A stretch of 13,602 bases of DNA from Solirubrobacterales bacterium (GTDB lineage: Bacteria; Actinomycetota; Thermoleophilia; Solirubrobacterales; 70-9): positions 1 to 13,602 of the forward strand of contig JASLJO010000201.1 in assembly GCA_030152505.1 (NCBI GenBank). Reading direction: 5' to 3'. Positions 1 through 6,611 of the stretch are shown here, one piece after another. The position numbers were made by a program, and so were the translations under genes. A model generated the notes under the pieces. It saw only the letters and a list, made by a program, of their open reading frames with translations. It had not been told where the DNA came from and did no database searches. Numbering within the stretch: the first letter of the stretch is position 1; each line of letters begins with the position of its first letter.

Positions 1-1459
1 CGACGGCCTCGAGGTCGACGAGGTCGGTCGCACCCAGCTCGTGCAGGCATTGGCGCGGGCGGCTCTGATGGGAGCGCGCGGCAACTCGGGCGTGATCCTC
101 AGCCAGATCGTCCGCGGCGCCGCCGAGGAGCTGGCGAGCCGGCCCGGCGAGCTGATCGACCCCGTCCTCGTCGCCTCGGCCTTTGCCAGTGCCGCCGATG
201 CCGCCTATGCCTCTGTCCGCGACCCGGCCGAGGGCACGATGCTGACCGTCTTCCGCGAGATGGCGCACTCGATCGCCCGCCAGCTCGCCCATCTGGAGGC
301 GGACAAACAGCGCCTCGACAGGGGAGTCGGCGACGAGCAGCAGGACGCGGTCCTGGCCGAGATCCTCGAGCAGGCGATCGCCGACGGCCAAAAGGCGGTC
401 GAGCGCACTCCGGAGCAGCTCGAGGTGCTGCGTGAGTCGGGTGTGGTCGACGCCGGCGGCTACGGGCTGGTGCTGATCCTGGCCGGAGTCGTCGCCGGCC
501 TGCGCGGCGACGCGGCCTCGGTGCCGCAGATCGCCCACCACGACGCCCCCCGGCTCAGCCGTCCCCACCACGAGGACAGCCGCTACCGCTACTGCACCAA
601 CTTCATCGTCTCCGGCAGCGGACTCTCCGCGCGCGACTTCCTGCCTCGGCTGGAGGGGCTGGGCGACTCGGTGCTCGTCGTCGGCGACGAGGTGACCCTC
701 AAGGTCCACGTCCACACCGATGAGCCCGAAAGCGCGGTTGCGCTCTTCGAGGGGGCCGGTCAGGTGACCAACCTCGACGTCGCCGACATGCGCGAGCAGA
801 TCGCCCAGCGCAGGGCACGTCTCGAGAGTGGGCGCACGGGGGCGCTCGCGGTCGCTGCGGGCGATGGCCTGGAGCGACTCTTCGCCGAGCTCGGCGCGCA
901 CGTCGTCCCCGGCGGAGAGACCCTCAACCCGTCCACCTACGAGCTGCTCGCCGGGATCCACGAGGTGCCGGCGGAGGAAGTCCTCGTTTTGCCCAGCTCC
1001 TCGAACGTGATCATGGCCGCCGAGCGCGCCTGTGAGCTCTCCGAGAAGCCGGCCCGGGTCATCCCCGCGACCTCGCAGCAGGCGGGCCTGCTCGCCTTGA
1101 TCGAACTCGACTCCACCGCCTCTGTGGAGGAGAACGCCGAGCGGCTCGCCGGGGCGCTGGCCGGCATCGTCTCCGGTGGGGTGGCGCCGGCCGGGCGCGA
1201 CGACCCACAGGGCCGCTTCCGCAAGGGCGACGCCGTCGGCTTCGCCGGTGAGGAGATCGTCGCCTGGGGCGGCGCCGGCTCGACCCTGGCAAAGACGTTG
1301 CAGCGGCTGGCCGAGAGAGCGGAGATCGTCACCGTCCTGGCCGGCAAGGACGCCCCGATCCCGCTCGAGGAGATCGACATCCACGTGCCGGACGGGGTCG
1401 AGGTCGAGGCCCACGAGGGCGGACAGCCGAGCTGGTGGTGGCTGCTAGCCGCCCAGTAG
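1..1459 (+). CDS. DAK2-domain protein, FakA/YloV-like fatty acid kinase ATP-binding subunit (5' partial)
   Basis: The reading frame is open from base 2, so the true start lies upstream and the GTG at 41 is internal. The first visible block, GARGNSGVILSQ (about 71-106), is the signature of the DAK2/DhaL nucleotide-binding domain. A middle domain at about 590-800 carries YCTNFIV, GDSVLVVGD and KVHVHTDEP, the pattern of the FakA/YloV central domain. The C-terminal domain (about 840-1110) has AAGDGLERLF, GGETLNPST and LPSSSNVIMAA, matching the FakA C-terminal domain. In Firmicutes, FakA phosphorylates fatty acids bound to a FakB (DegV-type) partner. No FakB is visible here, so fatty acid kinase activity is inferred from family. 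Many genomes annotate this family as 'DAK phosphatase'. The last 25 nt overlap the chosen recG start, so the two are probably co-transcribed. Family assignment is firm; substrate is less so. Confidence 0.9.
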   Translation, partial: DGLEVDEVGRTQLVQALARAALMGARGNSGVILSQIVRGAAEELASRPGELIDPVLVASAFASAADAAYASVRDPAEGTMLTVFREMAHSIARQLAHLEADKQRLDRGVGDEQQDAVLAEILEQAIADGQKAVERTPEQLEVLRESGVVDAGGYGLVLILAGVVAGLRGDAASVPQIAHHDAPRLSRPHHEDSRYRYCTNFIVSGSGLSARDFLPRLEGLGDSVLVVGDEVTLKVHVHTDEPESAVALFEGAGQVTNLDVADMREQIAQRRARLESGRTGALAVAAGDGLERLFAELGAHVVPGGETLNPSTYELLAGIHEVPAEEVLVLPSSSNVIMAAERACELSEKPARVIPATSQQAGLLALIELDSTASVEENAERLAGALAGIVSGGVAPAGRDDPQGRFRKGDAVGFAGEEIVAWGGAGSTLAKTLQRLAERAEIVTVLAGKDAPIPLEEIDIHVPDGVEVEAHEGGQPSWWWLLAAQ

Positions 1460-3666
1460 CCCGCTCTTTCGCCGGCGCCTCGGAGTTGACCCGGGCACAG
1501 CTGCTCGACGCCCCGATCCACTGGCCGAGGCCCAGTGCGCTCGACATCTCGTTGGAGGCTCTGGGGGGTGTCGGGCCCAAGCTCGCCGAAGCGGCCACCG
1601 AAGCCGGCATCGGAACCGTCGGCGACCTGCTGCTGCGCTTCCCGCACAGCCACCGCGACCGGACGATCGTCCCGGTGGCGAGCCTGGAGCCGAAGAAGCA
1701 GGCGACCGTTCTCGTCGAGGTGCTCGGGAGGCCGAGCAATTTCCGCCGCCGCGGTCTCTCGATCCTCTCGGTCAAAGTCGGCGATGAAAGCGGATCCGTT
1801 CGGGCTACCTGGTTCAACCAGCCCTGGGTTGCGCAGAAGCTTTCGCCGGGCGCTTCGCTCCTGATCACCGGCTCGAAGGACAAACGGGGCTTTCGGGTTT
1901 CGGAATACGAGGTGCTCTCAACCGCGGGTCCTGTCGGGGCAGGGGACCCACCACCCCCTGCGGTAGCTAAAGCTTCCTCGGGGGCGGTTCCCCCTACCCC
2001 GCCACCCGCGGGTGGGGCGGGGGATCTCGTCCCGGTGCATCCGGCTACGGAGGCGTTGAAGGCGCAGCGGATACGGCAATGGATGGGACAGGCGATGCAG
2101 TGGGTGGGCAATGTGCTTGAGCCCTTGCCTGTGAAGCTGCGAGTGCGACGGGAGCTTGCGGGAGCCGCTGATGCCGTCAAGGCCGTGCACTTCCCGGAGA
2201 GCGAGGGCAACATCGAGGTGGCGCGTGAGCGGCTGGCGTTCGAAGAGCTGTTCCTCTACCAGGCGTTGCTCACGACCAGAAAGCAATCGCACCGCACGGC
2301 GCGGCCGGCGCCGAAGCTGGGGAAGCCGGGTGATCTGGTGGGGCGCTGGATCGAGTCGCTCCCGTTTGAGCCGACGCGAGACCAACAGAAGGCGTTAGAC
2401 GAGATCGACGCAGACCTGGATTCCGGGGAGCCGATGCAACGGTTGCTCATTGGCGAGGTGGGATCTTGGAAGACCCTGGTCGCGCTTTACTCGATGCTGC
2501 GCGCTCTTGAAGCCGGGTTCCAGGCTGTGTTGATGGCCCCCACCGAGACCCTGGCCGAGCAACACGCGATCACCCTGGGGAAGCTGTTGGCCGAGGACGC
2601 GACCCCGTTTGCGCTGTTGACCGGGGCGACGCCGGCTGCGCGTCGCCGCGAGGCGCTGGAGCGGTTGGCGACCGGGGAGCTGGGGTTGGCGGTCGGCACC
2701 CACGCGCTGATCGATCCCAAGGTCCGCTTCGCCCGGCTCGGCGTCTGCGTCGTCGACGAGCAGCACCGTTTCGGCGTCGAGCAGCGGCGGGCGCTGGATG
2801 AGAAGCGGGTGGAGGGGATGGTGCCGCACGTCCTGCACATGACCGCGACGCCGATCCCGCGGACGCTCTCGCTGACCGCCTACGGCGACCTCGACACCAC
2901 CTCCCTGCACGAGCTGCCGGCCGGGAGGCAGCCGGTCGAGACCCGGCTCGTGGAGGAGGACGATCGCGCGGCCGCCTACGAGTTCATCCGCGCGCAGCTG
3001 CGCCATGGCCGGCAGGCCTATGTCGTCTGTCCGCTGGTCGAGGAGTCCGAGAAAATCCAAGGCCGCGCCGCCGAGGTCGAGGCGGAGCGGCTGGCCCGCG
3101 AGGAGCTGAGCGGTTTCGCGGTCGGCGTCATCCACGGCCAGATGCCCTCCGCTCGTAAGGCGGAGGCGATGGAGGCCTTCGTCTCGGGCGCCACCGACGT
3201 GCTCGTCGCCACCACCGTGATCGAGGTCGGCATCGACGTGCCCAATGCCACCGTGATGATCATCGAGGGGGCCGAGCGCTACGGCGTCTCCCAGCTGCAC
3301 CAGCTGCGCGGGCGGGTCGGGCGGGGCGCGCACAGCTCACACTGCCTGCTCTTTCCCGAAGATGCTGGCGGGATGGCGAGGCGTCGGTTGAAAGCGGTGG
3401 AGCGCGAGCGCGACGGTTTCAAGCTCGCCGAGGTCGACCTCACCCTGCGCGGCGAGGGTGAGGTGCTGGGGACGCGACAGAGTGGCCTGCCTCGCTTTGC
3501 GGTCGCCGAGCTGCCCGAGGAAACGCCGGTCCTGGTTGCGGCACGCGACGAGGTGCTGGCGCTGTTGCGGGAGCACGACTCGCTCGACGTCCCCGAGCTG
3601 GGCCCCCTGCTCGATGCCGCCCACCGCCGATTCGGCGCCGGCGCCTCCGACCCCATACCGCTCTGA
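1435..3666 (+). CDS. recG: ATP-dependent DNA helicase RecG
   Basis: RecG is a superfamily 2 double-stranded DNA translocase that remodels stalled replication forks and Holliday junctions. Visible in order are the helix-hairpin-like GVGPKLAEAATEAGI, the OB-fold wedge domain (about residues 65-160), a motif-Ia region (MAPTETLAEQH), the DEQH box at 441-444, TATPIPRT at 470-477, and motifs V/VI ending in GRVGRG at 626-631. GEGEVLGTRQSG follows, a TRG-like C-terminal motif. Length (743 aa) is normal. The start is uncertain: GTG 1435 overlaps the upstream gene by 25 nt, and TTG 1486 is an alternative. There are two oddities. Residues 163-193 are a Pro/Gly/Ala-rich insert encoded by a 93-bp palindrome. 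The Walker A reads GEVGSWKT (340-347), with Trp345 replacing the usual Gly before Lys346. The frame is otherwise intact, so I call it a gene, but ATPase competence is doubtful if W345 is real. Confidence 0.93.
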   Translation: MVAASRPVARSFAGASELTRAQLLDAPIHWPRPSALDISLEALGGVGPKLAEAATEAGIGTVGDLLLRFPHSHRDRTIVPVASLEPKKQATVLVEVLGRPSNFRRRGLSILSVKVGDESGSVRATWFNQPWVAQKLSPGASLLITGSKDKRGFRVSEYEVLSTAGPVGAGDPPPPAVAKASSGAVPPTPPPAGGAGDLVPVHPATEALKAQRIRQWMGQAMQWVGNVLEPLPVKLRVRRELAGAADAVKAVHFPESEGNIEVARERLAFEELFLYQALLTTRKQSHRTARPAPKLGKPGDLVGRWIESLPFEPTRDQQKALDEIDADLDSGEPMQRLLIGEVGSWKTLVALYSMLRALEAGFQAVLMAPTETLAEQHAITLGKLLAEDATPFALLTGATPAARRREALERLATGELGLAVGTHALIDPKVRFARLGVCVVDEQHRFGVEQRRALDEKRVEGMVPHVLHMTATPIPRTLSLTAYGDLDTTSLHELPAGRQPVETRLVEEDDRAAAYEFIRAQLRHGRQAYVVCPLVEESEKIQGRAAEVEAERLAREELSGFAVGVIHGQMPSARKAEAMEAFVSGATDVLVATTVIEVGIDVPNATVMIIEGAERYGVSQLHQLRGRVGRGAHSSHCLLFPEDAGGMARRRLKAVERERDGFKLAEVDLTLRGEGEVLGTRQSGLPRFAVAELPEETPVLVAARDEVLALLREHDSLDVPELGPLLDAAHRRFGAGASDPIPL
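1921..2013. repeat. 93-bp in-frame palindromic element inside recG
   Basis: An imperfect inverted repeat fills exactly 31 codons of recG. The left arm, 1921-1949, pairs with the right arm, 1986-2013. The outer 8 bp (CCGCGGGT at 1922-1929 with ACCCGCGG at 2004-2011) are perfect. Inner blocks of about 5 bp (GGGG 1936-1939 / CCCC 1997-2000, and AGGGG 1942-1946 / CCCCT-type 1989-1993) also pair. The centre folds again, with CCCC/GGGG and an AGCT-AA-AGCT tip at 1965-1974. It encodes low-complexity Pro/Ala/Gly residues in the linker between the wedge domain and the conserved LVPVHPATEAL segment. I see no target-site duplication. It resembles protein-coding palindromic elements (such as those of Rickettsia) in concept, not in sequence. 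Confidence 0.7.
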
Positions 3667-3669
3667 TGC

Positions 3670-3718
3670 GGCGTGGTCGAGGTTTGGGTCGCAATGCGAC
3701 CCAAACCTCGACCACGCC
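3670..3718. repeat. Perfect 24-bp palindrome between recG and rsmD (possible terminator or REP-like element)
   Basis: Bases 3670-3693 are an exact reverse complement of 3695-3718, leaving one central base (A3694). It begins 3 nt after the recG stop codon. There is no T-tract after the stem; the following bases are TGAGAGAG. It could be a U-tract-independent terminator, a processing or stability hairpin for the recG mRNA 3' end, or a member of a repeat family. Its right arm contains CCAAACCTCGACC, repeated exactly in the palindrome before ffh. Confidence 0.85.
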
Positions 3719-3733
3719 TGAGAGAGTGGGTGC

Positions 3734-4279
3734 ATGCGGGTCATTGCCGGTGAGCTGAAGGGACAGCGGTTGGTGGCGCCGCGGGGGTGGAGGGTGCGGC
3801 CGACCTCAGACCGCGTGCGCGAGGCGGTTTTCTCGGCGCTCGGTGACGTCGAGGGCGCTCGTGTGCTCGACCTCTTCTGCGGTACCGGCGCGCTTGCCAT
3901 CGAGGCGCTCTCGCGCGGCGCCGCGAGCGCCGTCCTCGTCGACCGCGACACGCGCCCGGCGCTCGGCAACGTCGAGCGGCTCGGCCTCGGTGGGAGGACC
4001 GAGCTGATCCGGGCCGACGCCGAGCGGTGGCTCGCGGAGTGCGGCGCCGACGCCGACCCGCCACGTTTCGACCTCGTCTTCGTCGACGCCCCCTATAGAC
4101 TCGCCGACCGCGTGGGGCAGGCACTGGATAGACATCTTCCGCGGGTGCTCGCCGAGAGCGGTCGGGCGGTGGTCGAGAGCGGCGCCCGCGGGCCGTTGCG
4201 GATCGCCTCGCTCGAGCCGCTGCGCCAACGGCGCTACGGCGCCGCCGACGTCTCCTTCTACGGACGCCGCGAGTCCTGA
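3734..4279 (+). CDS. rsmD: 16S rRNA (guanine(966)-N2)-methyltransferase RsmD
   Basis: RsmD methylates N2 of G966 in 16S rRNA in the assembling 30S subunit, using SAM. The 181-aa length is typical. The N-terminus MRVIAGELKGQRL and RPTSDRVREAVFSAL (residues 22-36) are family signatures. SAM-binding motif I is VLDLFCGTG at 44-52. The catalytic motif IV, usually DPPY, reads DAPY at 118-121. The ATG at 3734 is preceded by a purine-rich stretch (GAGAGAGTGGG) that can serve as ribosome binding site. The stop TGA (4277-4279) overlaps the coaD ATG by one base, giving TGATG coupling; rsmD-coaD adjacency is very common in bacteria. Confidence 0.94.
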   Translation: MRVIAGELKGQRLVAPRGWRVRPTSDRVREAVFSALGDVEGARVLDLFCGTGALAIEALSRGAASAVLVDRDTRPALGNVERLGLGGRTELIRADAERWLAECGADADPPRFDLVFVDAPYRLADRVGQALDRHLPRVLAESGRAVVESGARGPLRIASLEPLRQRRYGAADVSFYGRRES

Positions 4280-4779
4280 TGGCCGAGCGCGATGGAACCG
4301 TCGTCTGTCCGGGCAGCTACGACCCGGTGACCAACGGGCACCTCGACATCATCACCCGTAGCTCAGAGGTATTCGAGCGAGTCGTGGTCGGCGTCGTCAA
4401 CAACCCGATGCGCAAGGACAGGACCCTGTTCACGGCGGAGGAGCGCAAGGCGCTGATCGAAGAAGCGGCGGCCGACCTTGCCAACGTCGAGGTGCAGATC
4501 TTCGCCAACCTGCTGGTCGAGTTCGCGCGCGAATCGGGGGCGCGCGCGATCGTCAAGGGGCTGCGCGCGATCTCCGACTTCGAGTACGAGTTCGAGATGG
4601 CCCAGCTGAACCGCAAGCTCGACCCGGGAATCGAGAGCATCTACATGATCGCCTCACCCCAGTACAGCTTCCTCTCCTCGACCGGAGTGAAGGAAATGGC
4701 GACCTTTGGCGGCGATGTGTCCGATCTCGTCCCCGGCCCGGTGGCCGCCGCGATGGCGGACCGCCTTGCCGAAAGGTAG
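4279..4779 (+). CDS. coaD: Pantetheine-phosphate adenylyltransferase
   Basis: CoaD transfers AMP from ATP to 4'-phosphopantetheine, the penultimate step of coenzyme A synthesis. The 166-aa length is normal. The nucleotidyltransferase motif PGSYDPVTNGH (residues 11-21) contains the [TH]xGH signature at 18-21. KGLRAISDFEYEFEMAQLN is the conserved substrate-binding block, and FLSSTGVKE (131-139) is the C-terminal motif contacting the ATP phosphates (more often SSSxVKE). FGGDVSDLVP follows as usual. The start ATG overlaps the rsmD stop. CoA is the donor of the phosphopantetheine arm for ACP, encoded 3 kb downstream. Confidence 0.96.
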   Translation: MAERDGTVVCPGSYDPVTNGHLDIITRSSEVFERVVVGVVNNPMRKDRTLFTAEERKALIEEAAADLANVEVQIFANLLVEFARESGARAIVKGLRAISDFEYEFEMAQLNRKLDPGIESIYMIASPQYSFLSSTGVKEMATFGGDVSDLVPGPVAAAMADRLAER

Positions 4780-4783
4780 GCTT

Positions 4784-4872
4784 TTGACAACCGCCGCCGC
4801 GTTGGGCGAGAGTTTGCAAAAAGCCGAGGAAATAACGGCTTCTTCACCGAAAGTGTCTCTTACACGTAGGCT
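4784..4872 (+). promoter_or_regulatory. Leader region between coaD and the SepIVA-like gene: promoter-like hexamers and a small hairpin
   Basis: This 105-nt gap (4780-4884) is visibly more A/T-rich than its surroundings. It contains a consensus -35-like TTGACA at 4784-4789, without a convincing -10 at 16-18 bp. A 6-bp stem (AAGCCG 4821-4826 / CGGCTT 4836-4841) has a 9-nt loop. TAGGCT at 4867-4872 fits the actinobacterial TANNNT -10 pattern and would put transcription a few bases before the ATG at 4885, with a weak TTCACC -35 at 4843-4848. A promoter somewhere here is plausible; the exact one is not decided by the sequence. Confidence 0.3.
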
Positions 4873-4884
4873 TACGCCCTGCTG

Positions 4885-5364
4885 ATGGACGTTCTGGTCC
4901 TCATAGACAAGCTGGACGACGTCGTCCACAACGCCCGACCCGTGCCCCTCACGGATCAGGTTCGCGTGGACCGCGAGGAGATCTACGACCTCCTGGACCA
5001 GATGCGGGCGACGATCCCGGAGGAGATCAAGCAGGCGCGCTGGATCGTCAAGGAGCGCCAGGAGATGCTCGCCGAGGCCAAACGCGAGGCGGAGCGGATC
5101 GTCCGCGAGGCGCGCGAGCAGCAGGCCCGGCTGATCTCCGACGAGGAGGTCACCAAGCAGGCCGAGCGGGCCGCCGACGAGATCGTCGAGGACGCCCGCA
5201 CGCGCGAGCGTGAGATCCGGCTCGGCGCCGAGGACTACGCCGACGAGATCCTCAACACGCTCGAGGTCAACCTGCAGAAGTTCCTGGCCGCCGTGCAGCG
5301 CGGTCGTGACCGACTGGCCGGGCGCGACGAAGAGCAGCCGGTCGCCGAGCTCGACGAGCAGTAG
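4885..5364 (+). CDS. SepIVA/DivIVA-like coiled-coil cell division protein (short form)
   Basis: The 159-residue product is mostly charged helix. It starts MDVLVLIDKLDDVVHNARPVPLTDQ and continues with EEIYDLLDQMRATIPEEIKQA, which resembles as I remember it the N-terminus of mycobacterial Rv2927c (SepIVA): LDEL-(A)IVEEARGVPMT, then a block around IDDIKDAIPGEL. The C-terminal part (YADEILNTLEVNLQKFLAAVQRGRDRL) resembles the SepIVA end with its VGRGRHQL. The middle is a heptad-like Ala/Glu/Arg coiled coil, much shorter than in Mycobacterium (about 245 aa there). SepIVA is a DivIVA-type protein needed for septation and polar envelope growth. Position supports orthology, since in Mycobacterium the gene sits next to the DUF177-rnc-smc-ftsY cluster. 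No membrane segment or signal peptide is present. Confidence 0.75.
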   Translation: MDVLVLIDKLDDVVHNARPVPLTDQVRVDREEIYDLLDQMRATIPEEIKQARWIVKERQEMLAEAKREAERIVREAREQQARLISDEEVTKQAERAADEIVEDARTREREIRLGAEDYADEILNTLEVNLQKFLAAVQRGRDRLAGRDEEQPVAELDEQ

Positions 5365-5380
5365 CGCGCAGACCCTCGCT

Positions 5381-5875
5381 TCAGTACGCGGCGCGCACCA
5401 CCGCGAGGTCGTCAGCTCGCCAGGTGACCTCGCCATCGCTCCACTCCACGAGCTTGTCGAGCTCGCCGCCCTCGAAGACGTCGCCGATGACCAGTGAGCG
5501 GGAGTGGTCCTTTACCCGGCGGAAGAGTGCTTGCTTCTGCTGGTCGGTGAGGTCGTTGACGGAGAGCACTGAGATGACGAGGTCCCAGGGACCGTCGGGG
5601 AGCGGGTCCTCCATGCGGGCGAGCTGGACGTCGTCGTAGGTCTGGCGGGCGCGAAAGACCATGTCGGGGCTGGAGTCGAGCCCGATCACCCAGGCGTCGG
5701 GGTAGGAGTTGATCAAGCGGCGGGTCGTTTCGCCGGTGCCCATGCCGAGCTCGAGGACGCGCTCCGGCGGGAAGGGGATCGCGGCGATCGCCTGATCCTG
5801 CAGCTCGTCGTAACGCGGGATCCTGGTGCGGATCCGCTCCAAATACTCATCTGGCGTCCAGTCGAATTGACCCAT
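5381..5875 (-). CDS. Class I SAM-dependent methyltransferase, substrate unknown
   Basis: This is the only - strand gene. The frame stays open upstream, but the start is set at ATG 5875-5873, which has a GAGG ribosome binding site (plus-strand CCTC 5883-5886, 7-nt spacing) and where recognisable sequence begins (MGQFDWTPDEYLERI). The product is 164 aa. VLELGMGTGETTRRL at 40-54 is SAM motif I; VIGLDSSPDMV (63-73) has the acidic residue (D67) expected to bind the SAM ribose. DLVISVLSVNDL is the post-II/motif IV region. This places it in the methyltransferase type 11/12/25 group. A short N-terminal helix (YLERIRTRIPRYDELQDQ) resembles the lid helix of small-molecule or tRNA-type methyltransferases. 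The substrate cannot be read from sequence. It converges on the SepIVA-like gene with a 16-nt gap and diverges from the YceD gene with 54 nt between starts. Confidence 0.85.
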   Translation of the reverse strand: MGQFDWTPDEYLERIRTRIPRYDELQDQAIAAIPFPPERVLELGMGTGETTRRLINSYPDAWVIGLDSSPDMVFRARQTYDDVQLARMEDPLPDGPWDLVISVLSVNDLTDQQKQALFRRVKDHSRSLVIGDVFEGGELDKLVEWSDGEVTWRADDLAVVRAAY

Positions 5876-5929
5876 TTCGTAACCTCGTCGGGAGGAGCCA
5901 TCGTAAGCGGCCGGGCGGAGGAGCTCGCA

Positions 5930-6454
5930 ATGGCCAGGACACAGACCACGATCATCGATCTCGCTCGACTCTCGCTGTCGCATGGAGAGGGCGCGCGGCT
6001 CGACCTTCCCGTTCGACTCGATCCGCTCGAGCTCGGCGGTCGGACCTATGCGCCGCAGGCGCAGGAGATGGAGGTGCGGGTCGACGTCTCCCGACCCAGC
6101 AACGGCTACGCCTTCAGGCTGCGTTTTCCGCTGCAGGTCGAGGGCCCCTGCATGCGCTGCCTCGAGGACGCGGCGGTCGAGAGCGAGGTCGACGTCCGTG
6201 AGGTCGACCAGTCCGAGACCGACGACGAGGAGCTGCGCAGCCCCTACGTCACCGAAGACGAGCTCGATCTCGGCCGCTGGGCCCACGACGCCGCTGTCCT
6301 CGCCCTCCCGACCCAGATCCTCTGTCGCCCCGACTGCGCCGGCCTCTGCCCGGTCTGCGGCGAGTCTCTCAACGACGCCGACCCCGAAGCTCACAAGCAC
6401 GTTACCGGCGCTGACCCGAGGTGGAACAAGCTCAGAGAGCTGAAGCTGGACTGA
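5930..6454 (+). CDS. YceD/DUF177 family protein
   Basis: YceD (DUF177) proteins are linked in E. coli to 23S rRNA metabolism and are nearly always encoded beside rpmF. The product is 174 aa. CMRCLE at 74-79 and the second cysteine set C132-x3-C136-x3-C140-x2-C143 (in CAGLCPVCGESLN) give a probable zinc site typical of the non-proteobacterial branch. An upstream in-frame ATG at 5867 exists, but ATG 5930 is preferred. It has a strong Shine-Dalgarno GGAGGAG (5917-5923) at 6-nt spacing, and the residues added upstream show no family similarity and would overlap the divergent methyltransferase start. It is followed by rpmF as expected, but with an unusual 157-nt structured gap. Confidence 0.92.
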   Translation: MARTQTTIIDLARLSLSHGEGARLDLPVRLDPLELGGRTYAPQAQEMEVRVDVSRPSNGYAFRLRFPLQVEGPCMRCLEDAAVESEVDVREVDQSETDDEELRSPYVTEDELDLGRWAHDAAVLALPTQILCRPDCAGLCPVCGESLNDADPEAHKHVTGADPRWNKLRELKLD

Positions 6455-6470
6455 CGGAAGCCCCGATGTA

Positions 6471-6590
6471 CGAGGGGTCGGGTGTCACTCCCGCGCAGCG
6501 GCGTCCTCTTTTTCGCCTGTCGACAATCTCGGACGGCCGCAAACTCCTCAGCGAAAAACCCAGCAAGCGGGAGGGACACCCGACCCCTCG
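6471..6590. repeat. 120-bp imperfect inverted repeat in the yceD-rpmF gap
   Basis: The left arm 6471-6494 matches the reverse complement of the right arm 6567-6590 at 23 of 24 positions. The loop contains a nested pair: TTTTTCGCCTG (6509-6519) opposite CAGCGAAAAA (6549-6558) with one bulged base. The whole 6471-6590 segment can therefore form a long interrupted hairpin. It starts 16 nt after the YceD stop and ends 21 nt before the rpmF ATG. Possible readings are an autoregulatory leader for L32, a terminator plus promoter block, or a small non-autonomous mobile element with terminal inverted repeats. No coding potential is apparent within it. Confidence 0.8.
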
Positions 6591-6601
6591 CCCGCTACCA
6601 T
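6573..6601 (+). promoter_or_regulatory. Candidate promoter for the rpmF-plsX-acpP-rnc run
   Basis: GGGACA (6573-6578; four of six matches to TTGACA) and TACCAT (6596-6601; fits the TANNNT actinobacterial -10) are separated by exactly 17 bp. The -35 element would lie inside the right arm of the inverted repeat. Transcription would begin near 6608-6611, next to the rpmF ATG at 6612, giving a leaderless or nearly leaderless mRNA. This is a pattern match only. Confidence 0.3.
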
Positions 6602-6611
6602 GCTGCGACTC

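Noticed and set aside
2395..3333. A 312-codon antisense open frame over recG (and another at 1329-2213)
   Set aside because: Composition is that of a GC-rich shadow frame; recG helicase motifs are continuous on the + strand.
3694..3733. Classical Rho-independent terminator after recG
   Set aside because: The stem is strong but no T-rich tract follows, so a terminator is listed only as one possibility.
5876..6400. Extension of the - strand methyltransferase to a 339-aa protein starting at 6400
   Set aside because: The added segment is antisense to yceD, shows no motif, and a well-spaced ribosome binding site supports the start at 5875.
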